This document shows positions 6,584 through 12,587 of a DNA stretch of 14,495 nucleotides, in pieces. This stretch comes from Candidatus Krumholzibacteriia bacterium. GTDB lineage: Bacteria; Krumholzibacteriota; Krumholzibacteriia; Krumholzibacteriales; Krumholzibacteriaceae. A program made the position numbers and the translations under genes. The stretch lies in the NCBI GenBank assembly GCA_026387805.1, contig JAPLKY010000192.1, positions 1 through 14,495 of the forward strand. The letters run 5' to 3'. The notes under the pieces are model-generated. The model did no database searches. It saw only the letters and a program-made list of their open reading frames with translations, and was not told where the DNA came from. Within the stretch, counting starts at the first letter, position 1; the number at the start of each line of letters is the position of its first letter.

Positions 6584-6946
6584 TCAGAAGGGCAGATAGA
6601 GCTGTAGCGTTCCGGTATTGGGACGCGGACTGCCATTGAGCTTCTCGTACGCATAGGCTGCGCGGATGAACACCTGACTCGTCATGTAGTACGTCACTGC
6701 GCCGGAGAGCGTGTGTTCATCGGCCGTCCCGGCCAATCCATCGTCCCAGACGTCGTACTGACCCGTGAGAACCAACCTTCTCGGCAGAAGACCGTAGTCT
6801 ATGCGCCCATAGTACCCCTGAACGGTTGCATTCATTCCGTCCGCGTAATCCCTGCCGAAGTTCCCCTCGCCCAGGATATCGAGTTTCCAGATATGACGCG
6901 AAGGGTTGAATATTCTGGGAATTGGGCTTAGCGAAGAGGAAGTCGG
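6584..6946 (-). pseudogene. C-terminal remnant of an outer-membrane beta-barrel protein
   Basis: The minus-strand frame is open from 6946 to the stop at 6584, about 120 codons. From about IFNPSRHIWKLDILGEGNFG onward it has alternating aromatic/polar strands (NATVQGYYGRIDYG, RLVLTGQYDVWDDG, HTLSGAVTYYMT, VFIRAAYAYEKL). It ends in LQLYLPF with a terminal Phe, the usual signal for barrel assembly. No signal peptide or credible start lies upstream; an internal ATG at 6835 would give only 83 residues. The frame closes at a TGA (6949-6947), and the DUF3147-like gene ends at 6966. The 5' part of the gene is therefore missing, and this is a 3'-end remnant left behind an inserted gene. Confidence 0.72.
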
Positions 6947-6965
6947 TCACGTGTCCAGTGTGTAC

Positions 6966-7316
6966 TCAGACGAACCACTTCATGCGGCCGACCACCAGCA
7001 AATAGGAGATCGCCAAGACAAAAAACACCGCCAGGCCGAGGAGAATCGCTCTACTCGGCCCGTATTTCGGAGCCAGAACAGCGACTGTTATCATATACGG
7101 AACCCAGGAGACGATCGTCCCGCACAGAACGAGCCAGGCGTGCTGACTGAGGGTCCGCCCCCCTTGGCTTTGGCCGATGAAGATGTAGGCAACCAAGGTG
7201 AAGACCGGCATAAGTGTCGCCAAGCCGGATAGCAAGCGTCGGTTGCTGCCCTCGAGCAGAACGATGGCGGTAGTGACAGTCCCGCCGGTCAAGAAGTAGA
7301 TGATTATGTTCTTCAT
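6966..7316 (-). CDS. DUF3147/GlpM-like small membrane protein
   Basis: 116 residues with four hydrophobic segments (about 3-20, 29-47, 60-79, 88-112). The arrangement, with a glycine/proline-containing second helix (LLSGLATLMPVFTLVAYIFIG), a third helix ending before VLAPKYGPSRA, and a final helix (ILLGLAVFFVLAISYLLVV), fits the DUF3147/GlpM group of inner-membrane proteins of unknown role. ATG at 7316-7314; the ribosome site is weak (GCGGGC). It lies 54 bases downstream of moxR-tail fragment A and is followed at once by the truncated barrel gene. Family assignment rests on the pattern of helices, so it is moderate. Confidence 0.65.
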   Translation of the reverse strand: MKNIIIYFLTGGTVTTAIVLLEGSNRRLLSGLATLMPVFTLVAYIFIGQSQGGRTLSQHAWLVLCGTIVSWVPYMITVAVLAPKYGPSRAILLGLAVFFVLAISYLLVVGRMKWFV

Positions 7317-7370
7317 GATGCCCGCAGGTTACGCCAGACACGCGTGGTCAGCAAGACAAAACCGCACCGA

Positions 7371-7440
7371 CTCACGGCACCGCGATGCAGTCGAATATCG
7401 CCGCGACGACGTTCTCGGAGTTCTTCTCCTCCGCCTCGGC
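7371..7440 (-). pseudogene. moxR: moxR 3'-end remnant A (70 bp)
   Basis: The minus strand reads AEAEEKNSENVVAAIFDCIAVP and stop, the last 22 codons of a MoxR AAA+ ATPase, then one further base (TGAG). It matches fragment B (9402-9471) at 63 of 70 bases. It starts 11 bases after the stop of abiEii and has no start codon of its own. It is the most diverged copy and lies nearest to DUF58, which suggests it is the oldest. Confidence 0.88.
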
Positions 7441-7451
7441 AGGGCTCGAGC

Positions 7452-8426
7452 TCAATCGATCCCTTTGAACGATCGGACATTCCGGGCTTTCCATTCCAGC
7501 ATGGGGTGGGCTTTGATCCTCGACTGCAAATCCTTATCCGGCGTGAGAAGCGCCGGTTCGATCTCGCCCCTCTCGAGTATAGCATCCAGGAAGTTCGCCT
7601 CGGATTCCGAGAATGGAAAGACCACTGAGAGAGCGCGGCGACATGCTTCACGCAGCTCTGCGCCCAAAGAAGCCGCGGCTTCCCTATCCCCAGCGACAGC
7701 GGCGGGAAGCAGCGGAATGAGTTGCGATTGAACCGCGCCGATGTCGATGGTGATGTCATCGGGGGAGATTGAACGCCAATCCTTGCGATTCATCGCCCCA
7801 TAGACAATGAACGCGATCCTCAGACCGGCATGGTCGAAGCCGCCGAAACGAAAGATCTCGCGAACATCGAACAAATCGCGGGGTGTTCCACGCGACATGA
7901 GTGCCGCAAGTTTCCCTGCCGCGAGCTCATGGATGTCCTGAACGCAGATATCGCGCGCCTGGTATGACCCGAGGGGACGGCTGTCCATGGCGCTGGCCTG
8001 CCACAGTTGGACGCGGAACATGAAATTGATATCGATCTCAAGGTTTCCTCTCTGCCCGAGCGCGCTCTCATATCTGAGAAACCACTTCCCGCCGGCATGC
8101 TCGTCATCAGGCGCGCGACGAACCTCGAAATCTTCGCGCGCGCATACCGCCCGAACGGCCTGATCGACAGGCGCACGTTCCTCGATCATGCGGGCGCGTT
8201 CCACAGCGCCGACGTAATTCAGATCGATATCGACTGATAGTCGCGGTGTATCAAGGCAGAACAGGTTGAGCGCGGTCCCTCCCTTGAGCACCAGTCTGTC
8301 CCGGAGATAAGGATGACTGCGGAAAGCGCCGAGGAGGCCAAGAATGCGAACAACCTTCTCGAAAGTATCAGGGCGAAAACCGGTACGTCCAGCCTCGTCC
8401 AGGAGTCTCTCGCGAGAGATTCTCAT
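7452..8426 (-). CDS. abiEii: AbiEii/AbiGii-family nucleotidyltransferase toxin
   Basis: 324 residues from ATG 8426-8424. Nucleotidyltransferase motifs: LVLKGGTALNLF (45-56, GG-[ST] nucleotide loop with preceding Lys), RLSVDIDLN (62-70, the two catalytic Asp at 66 and 68), EIDINFMF (130-137, third Asp) and QDIHELAAGKLAALMSRG then PRDLFD (163-187), all typical of AbiEii toxins. These transfer nucleotides to an RNA target (tRNA in studied relatives) and stop growth, for example during phage attack. I chose this start over an upstream in-frame one at 8480 because it overlaps the AbiEi stop as ATGA, the standard coupled arrangement. All catalytic residues are present, so the toxin looks functional. 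Confidence 0.93.
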   Translation of the reverse strand: MRISRERLLDEAGRTGFRPDTFEKVVRILGLLGAFRSHPYLRDRLVLKGGTALNLFCLDTPRLSVDIDLNYVGAVERARMIEERAPVDQAVRAVCAREDFEVRRAPDDEHAGGKWFLRYESALGQRGNLEIDINFMFRVQLWQASAMDSRPLGSYQARDICVQDIHELAAGKLAALMSRGTPRDLFDVREIFRFGGFDHAGLRIAFIVYGAMNRKDWRSISPDDITIDIGAVQSQLIPLLPAAVAGDREAAASLGAELREACRRALSVVFPFSESEANFLDAILERGEIEPALLTPDKDLQSRIKAHPMLEWKARNVRSFKGID

Positions 8427-9241
8427 AGGATCTCTGCCCAGGAGCGATTGATGACCGATTCGGGAACGACAAGATTCCACCGCTGGACCAGTCGCCCAGA
8501 GTGCCGCTTGCTGCGTTCGAGATAATGCGGGCGCCGAGGCTTCATGTTGCAGAGAGGCTCCAAATGGCTCTCCTTCACCATCAACGCGTCGCGATGCTGC
8601 TCCAGAAAGTAGCCGACCTTGGCGGCCGTCGTGGCGTTGTCGAGGAGGAGCGCATACTCCACCACCTTTGAAAGGTCAAAGAACTCTATCGATTCGAGGG
8701 ACCGCCATATCTCCTCCCAGCTCCCGGAGAGATTCGGCCGATCGAGCACGTCAACGAACGAGCGCTCGAGCGTCGTCACACGCACGGTGAGACCCGCGCG
8801 TTCATCCTTTGTCACCCCGTAATCCTCTTTGCCTTTCATGCGGAGAGGTTTCGGAAAAGGAACCGGGCGGAACCGGTACGGGCCAATCTTGGAAGAGCGC
8901 AGAGCCTTGCCCGTGGCGTAGGTTATGTCCTTTCGCGTGGAATAGGCCCGCCCGTGAAACTCGAGGGCCGTATGGTACGCGAGAATCGCATCGTCGCTCA
9001 TCTTGGCCGCAAGGAGGAAAGGGTCAGGGGAATAGTTGCTCGGGGACAAGCCCGGAGGCACGGTCACATACAATCCCCGACGCACCCGCATAATGTGTCC
9101 TACTCTTACGTGGTAGGCGAGGAGCAAGTTGACCAGCTGCCCGCCGTGGGTGCCGGCGGCATTAAGGAATAGCGCGGCCTCCCCCACTTTGAAGACCGGA
9201 TGCCCAGCAAGAAATCGTTCGAACTCTTTGGAAGCAGGCAT
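8423..9241 (-). CDS. abiEi: AbiEi-family antitoxin and transcriptional repressor
   Basis: 272 residues. An N-terminal winged-helix region (about 1-60, FERFLAGHPVFKVGEAALFL ... VRRGLYVTVPPG) is followed by the AbiEi C-terminal domain (DPFLLAAKMSDDAILAYHTALEFHG; YGVTKDERAGLTVRVTTLERSFVDVLDRP). AbiEi neutralises AbiEii and binds inverted repeats in its own promoter. ATG 9241-9239 is preferred over 9274 because GGAGG (9254-9250) sits eight bases before it, and the predicted transcript begins near 9280, leaving no ribosome site for 9274. Translation is coupled to abiEii by the ATGA overlap at 8423-8426. Confidence 0.92.
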   Translation of the reverse strand: MPASKEFERFLAGHPVFKVGEAALFLNAAGTHGGQLVNLLLAYHVRVGHIMRVRRGLYVTVPPGLSPSNYSPDPFLLAAKMSDDAILAYHTALEFHGRAYSTRKDITYATGKALRSSKIGPYRFRPVPFPKPLRMKGKEDYGVTKDERAGLTVRVTTLERSFVDVLDRPNLSGSWEEIWRSLESIEFFDLSKVVEYALLLDNATTAAKVGYFLEQHRDALMVKESHLEPLCNMKPRRPHYLERSKRHSGRLVQRWNLVVPESVINRSWAEIL

Positions 9242-9256
9242 CCTGGCGTCCTCCAA

Positions 9257-9315
9257 CTTGACAAAAATCATCAAAGTATATGAATTATTCTATGGTTTTG
9301 TCGACTTTTGTCAAG
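9257..9315 (-). promoter_or_regulatory. abiE promoter with three 10-bp operator half-sites
   Basis: Minus strand: TTGACA (9314-9309), a 16-base spacer and TAGAAT (9292-9287). A perfect inverted repeat CTTGACAAAA (9257-9266) / TTTTGTCAAG (9306-9315) brackets the -10 box and contains the -35 box. A second, near-identical half-site TTTTGTCGAC (9296-9305) abuts the right one. This fits cooperative AbiEi binding and negative autoregulation. Confidence 0.8.
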
Positions 9316-9329
9316 TGAATGATGAGGAA

Positions 9330-9386
9330 TCCGGAATCGCTTGAGAATCGCAACGAAAAGTGGCGCTTACCTCAAGTGATTCCGGA
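9330..9386. repeat. 16-bp inverted repeat with 25-base loop
   Basis: TCCGGAATCGCTTGAG (9330-9345) pairs with CTCAAGTGATTCCGGA (9371-9386) with a single G-T mismatch, that is, an RNA stem with one wobble pair. There is no T-run after it on either strand, so it is not a standard intrinsic terminator. It lies between the abiE promoter and moxR-tail fragment B. Confidence 0.7.
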
Positions 9387-9401
9387 GATCTTGGCCAGCC
9401 C

Positions 9402-9617
9402 CTCACGGCACCGCGATGCTGTCGAATATCGCCCCGACCACGTTCTCGGGCGTCTTCTCTTCCGCCTCGGCCTCGTAGGTAACGATCACCCGGTGCCTCA
9501 GCACGTCCATCCCGATAGATTTCACGTCCTGGGGCGTCACGTAGCCGCGCCCCTGCATGAGGGCGTGCGCGTCGCCTGGACAATGTTGAGGATGTAGTCC
9601 TCAACCTTTTCGCCCAT
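9402..9617 (-). pseudogene. moxR: moxR 3'-end remnant B (216 bp, internally deleted)
   Basis: Bases 9570-9403 read AHALMQGRGYVTPQDVKSIG ... VLRHRVIVTYEAEAEEKTPENVVGAIFDSIAVP and stop, the MoxR C-terminal lid region. Bases 9617-9567 read MGEKVEDYILNIVQATR in another frame, which is the MoxR segment normally found some 30 residues earlier. The part in between is deleted at the repeated GCG/CGC bases, shifting the frame, so no MoxR-like protein can be made. The remnant begins two bases after the stop codon of the Lgt-like gene. Confidence 0.88.
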
Positions 9618-9619
9618 GG

Positions 9620-10336
9620 CTACTTCTTGCAGGCGACGATGGCAAGCCGGATCAGCGAGCGTCTTGTAACCAACCACAATCCAATGAAGAAACCCGGCAC
9701 GGCCAGAAGTTGAGCCATCGTTAGCCCGACCCATATTGCTTGATTACTGCGCACCATTTCGATCAAGAATCGAGACAGACAGTATAGCGCCAGAAACAGA
9801 CCTGCTCTTCGGCCCATTTCAGCAGCGGAGGGTTGTACGCGCAGCAGGTACATTCCGATAGATAGATTCACGATCGAGTCCAGCAAAGGGGCGGGAAAGC
9901 AGTGGTTGCCGGGAAACCAGGCTGGAAACGTCGCACGGACGGGCAGTGCGAAACCACGGCAGCAGCCGGCCATCAGGCATCCGAGGCGGCCAACCGCGAA
10001 AGAGAAAGCGGCGGCAGGCGCCAATAGATCCATCAGCTGAAGCCACGGCACTCGGATGCATCCGGCAAAGACAAGGACGGCCGCAATCGCAAGATACAGC
10101 CCCCCAAACAAAGACAACCCCCCACGACTGAACGAAAGGTAGCTTTCCCAGGACGCGGACCAGGCCCCTTTCTCCATCGAATACGCGAGATGCGCCCCAA
10201 CCCGAGAGACAATGAAAACGACGGCTGCCAGCCCGATCGCCCACCGGGCTGGCAGCTGTTGGCGCCTGAATTCACGCACCAAAACAATCGAACCGACCAG
10301 GCAGCCAAGGACGGAGAATACGTTGTACCAGAGCAA
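9620..10336 (-). CDS. Lgt-like prolipoprotein diacylglyceryl transferase family protein
   Basis: 238 residues, about seven hydrophobic segments, inner-membrane. Family landmarks: RGGLSLFGGLYLA (71-83), VGRLGCLMAGCCRG (115-128, the Lgt signature region with the Arg kept) and SRFLIEMVRSN (188-198). Lgt transfers diacylglycerol from phosphatidylglycerol to the lipobox Cys of prelipoproteins. Some canonical residues are changed: the His of E. coli Lgt GGxxxHGG is Phe here, and the Asn of GRxGN is Cys, as in the divergent GCxxAGCC Lgt-like group. It is therefore probably an accessory paralogue. The start is TTG (10336-10334), since a stop lies three codons upstream; AAGGGA is nine bases before it. 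It begins 25 bases after a predicted lipoprotein gene, likely its co-transcribed substrate. Confidence 0.85.
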   Translation of the reverse strand: MLWYNVFSVLGCLVGSIVLVREFRRQQLPARWAIGLAAVVFIVSRVGAHLAYSMEKGAWSASWESYLSFSRGGLSLFGGLYLAIAAVLVFAGCIRVPWLQLMDLLAPAAAFSFAVGRLGCLMAGCCRGFALPVRATFPAWFPGNHCFPAPLLDSIVNLSIGMYLLRVQPSAAEMGRRAGLFLALYCLSRFLIEMVRSNQAIWVGLTMAQLLAVPGFFIGLWLVTRRSLIRLAIVACKK

Positions 10337-10361
10337 AAGTGCCTATCCCTTGCCGTACGGA

Positions 10362-12326
10362 CTATTCACTCTTCTTGTAGTAGACACGATACGTCAGGTT
10401 GACCCGATCGATACTGCCGCATCCCCCCGGAGTCTTCATGGTCACCGTCAGCGTGGTGCCGCTCATGTCGACGGTGTACTCCTTCAGCTCCGACTGTTTG
10501 TCATAGAAGAATTTCAGGTCCTTCCAACCTCCGGGCGCAACGATATCGTACCCCTTGTTGCATCCCCGGTCGATGTCAATGACGGTTCCGGCCGGAACCG
10601 ATACCGACCAGGCGTTCCTGGTATCAGCCGGGGGTGTCGTAAGAGTGAGGTCCGTGAATGGTCCGTAGGGAACCGCAATGCCATGGCTGCAGAACGCGCT
10701 CTTCGCCCCTTCGGCGGCGGCGAACATTCCCAACAGTATGAAGAAGTTCTCCCATGCGTTGTCTCCGAGGAAACTGCCATAATAGGCGACGCCCTGAACC
10801 ACGATATTCGCCGCAAAGGTGCTGAAATCGGCATCGGCCGGCAAACCCCTGAGACCCTCCCTCGCCATGCGCTCGGCCATTTCCTTTCCCACATTACCAC
10901 GGAAGGTCCACAGCGCGGAGGCCCAGACCTCCCCACCGGCATGAGGTTCATCATCCATATCCTTCGGGTAGCCACGAAAAACGGAAGCGTCGCGCGTGCA
11001 GGCCTTCTCGTCGGACCATTTCTCCGCCATGCAGGGATTTCCCAGGAGCGAGGCGGAATAGAAGTCGGCGGTGCCCTCGTGAATCGATCCGCTTTCCGTG
11101 TCGTCGTAGATCAGCCCCACTTCTTCATCCAATAAGCGGTGAGTGAATTCATGGTAGATGATATCCGCATACTGCGCCGATGACCGGCAGTTGCCGTCGC
11201 ACCCGGACCCGGCCGGGCTGAAGTAGAAGCAATCGTCAGGGGGATTGTAGAAGGCATTGCAAGGGCGCGCATTGTCATTCGTATTGATGCCCTTCGGCAA
11301 CGTACCGCCCGGACCCGTGACTCCCAACTGATTGAATCGGGAAGCGATCGTTTCCATGTGATAGTACGCCATCTGATCGTCGAAGTTGACGTCGGAAGGC
11401 GGATCACGAAACTCCTGCTGGGTGGACGTGATGGTCTGTCCGGTCTGATTATGGACGCAGAAGCGAATGCCGCATAGTGTCGTTGCCGCCCCCAGGTTGG
11501 TGAGGGTTCTCACGGCCGGATCCGAGGTCTGGACCGGGTTCTCCAGATAGACGAGGGCGTCGGGGCCATAGCGGGCCTCGTCCCTGAGCAAGAGCGTCTC
11601 GCCGGTATCGCCGCGAAGAATCACAAGCCAATGGTCGATGACAACGCGCCAGGCTCGAATGCCGTCACTCCCGTATGGATAGATCACAGGCTCGATCGCC
11701 TCATAGCTGCCCGACTTGGGTTTCTCTTTCAGCAGCTGACGGGCTCTGTCGAGCGCCTGCGCGCTGCCGATCTTCATCCCGCCGACCACGGAAGTGATCG
11801 GCTGATACGCGTTGTAGATGGCGTAGACACTGTTCGCGGCCGTCAAGTGCACGACGATTTCTCCCTGAAACACAGGGGTCTTCTCGACGACCTGCCGAAA
11901 CCGGACGAACCGACGATTGACGCTGTCGCCCCGTACGGAACCGGCCTCTGTCACGTTCACCAGTTGAAGGCTCGATTCGGTTCTGCTCGGTACAAGCAGG
12001 GCGGCGTATTCCCGTATGAAGTTCCTGGCTGCCGTCTGCGCATCCCGGACATCGGGAGCCGCCTTGAACACGAAGCCGGATAGCTGCTTCGCGTAGCCCG
12101 TATAGGGATTCCAGGTCACCGATGCAGTCGGGAATCGGCCCCGGAACGCCTCCGCCATGGATACGAGCTGTGGAGCGGGCTCGACGAGCTTTCGCTCGGG
12201 TGCCACCCGAACCTCGACGTTTGTGTTGCCCGGCAGTCTTTCGAAGTTCGATCCCGACCGGTCACATCCGATCGACAGAACGAGCAGCAGGGCAATCATG
12301 AGAATGGCCAGGCGCCGGCTCTTCAT
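10362..12326 (-). CDS. Secreted zinc metalloprotease, fungalysin/thermolysin type (M36-like), predicted lipoprotein
   Basis: 654 residues. The signal segment (LAILMIALLLVLSIGC) ends with a likely lipobox Cys at 21, though Ser rather than Leu is at -3. A fungalysin/thermolysin-type propeptide lies at about 90-180 (FVRFRQVVEKTPVFQGEIVVH...YNAYQP). The catalytic domain carries HEFTH (392-396, zinc ligands His392 and His396, catalytic Glu393) and GSIHEGTADF (413-422, third ligand Glu417), then PHAGGEVWASALWTFR (461-476), typical of M36 peptidases. Paired Cys at 356-380 suggest disulphides. A C-terminal beta domain (about 575-654) follows. GGAGG lies eight bases before ATG. All catalytic residues are intact. 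It is followed by the Lgt-like gene, consistent with a dedicated lipidation pair at the cell surface. Confidence 0.9.
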   Translation of the reverse strand: MKSRRLAILMIALLLVLSIGCDRSGSNFERLPGNTNVEVRVAPERKLVEPAPQLVSMAEAFRGRFPTASVTWNPYTGYAKQLSGFVFKAAPDVRDAQTAARNFIREYAALLVPSRTESSLQLVNVTEAGSVRGDSVNRRFVRFRQVVEKTPVFQGEIVVHLTAANSVYAIYNAYQPITSVVGGMKIGSAQALDRARQLLKEKPKSGSYEAIEPVIYPYGSDGIRAWRVVIDHWLVILRGDTGETLLLRDEARYGPDALVYLENPVQTSDPAVRTLTNLGAATTLCGIRFCVHNQTGQTITSTQQEFRDPPSDVNFDDQMAYYHMETIASRFNQLGVTGPGGTLPKGINTNDNARPCNAFYNPPDDCFYFSPAGSGCDGNCRSSAQYADIIYHEFTHRLLDEEVGLIYDDTESGSIHEGTADFYSASLLGNPCMAEKWSDEKACTRDASVFRGYPKDMDDEPHAGGEVWASALWTFRGNVGKEMAERMAREGLRGLPADADFSTFAANIVVQGVAYYGSFLGDNAWENFFILLGMFAAAEGAKSAFCSHGIAVPYGPFTDLTLTTPPADTRNAWSVSVPAGTVIDIDRGCNKGYDIVAPGGWKDLKFFYDKQSELKEYTVDMSGTTLTVTMKTPGGCGSIDRVNLTYRVYYKKSE

Positions 12327-12430
12327 ACGTCACCCCTCCTCGATCACCAGAATCGATGCAGGCTGATTTACACAGTCCATCGCAATGCCAATGGAGATAT
12401 ATCCCGTTTCCGTCCCTTAGATGTATTTGG

Positions 12431-12459
12431 ATTATATCGAGGTTCCGGATCTTCGACAA
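12431..12459 (-). promoter_or_regulatory. Predicted promoter of the metalloprotease-Lgt operon
   Basis: Minus strand: TTGTCG (12459-12454), a 17-base spacer and TATAAT (12436-12431, perfect -10). It would give a leader of about 98 bases before the ATG at 12326. The ribosome site GAGGAGGGG lies just upstream of the ATG. Confidence 0.65.
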
Positions 12460-12470
12460 CGAAACGTTTG

Positions 12471-12485
12471 TTTACGCGGCGTAAA
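12471..12485. promoter_or_regulatory. 15-bp perfect palindrome, possible operator
   Basis: TTTACGCGGCGTAAA is a perfect inverted repeat (TTTACGC/GCGTAAA around one G), followed six bases later by the related TTTACCG (12492-12498). It lies 12 bases upstream of the -35 box of the predicted protease promoter, a typical position for an activator or regulator site. Confidence 0.55.
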
Positions 12486-12534
12486 GAATAGTTTACCGCC
12501 TCTGCGGAGCTCGCTGCCCCGGCCGAACCGCTCC

Positions 12535-12587
12535 CTCACGGCACCGCTCGGGCGCCCGAGGCCGGCTCACGGCACCGCGATGCTGTC
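12535..12587 (-). repeat. moxR-tail remnants C1 (12535-12547) and C2 (12566-12587)
   Basis: C2 is 22 bases identical to the end of fragments B and D (CTCACGGCACCGCGATGCTG plus TC). Its far end overlaps the TGA stop codon of the upstream secreted-protein gene (12588-12586). C1 repeats the first 13 bases (CTCACGGCACCGC). The 18 bases between them hold a perfect palindrome, TCGGGCGCCCGA (12548-12559). C2 is secure; C1 is short and could be chance, though it begins at the same base as all other copies. Confidence 0.7.

Noticed and set aside
9537..9734. 65-codon minus-strand ORF
   Set aside because: It runs through the end of the Lgt-like gene into moxR remnant B in the wrong frame; its VEDYILNIVQATR part is explained by the remnant.
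10212..11135. 307-codon plus-strand ORF
   Set aside because: Overlaps the complement of the metalloprotease, whose HEFTH and lipoprotein signals are clear; no recognisable domain.
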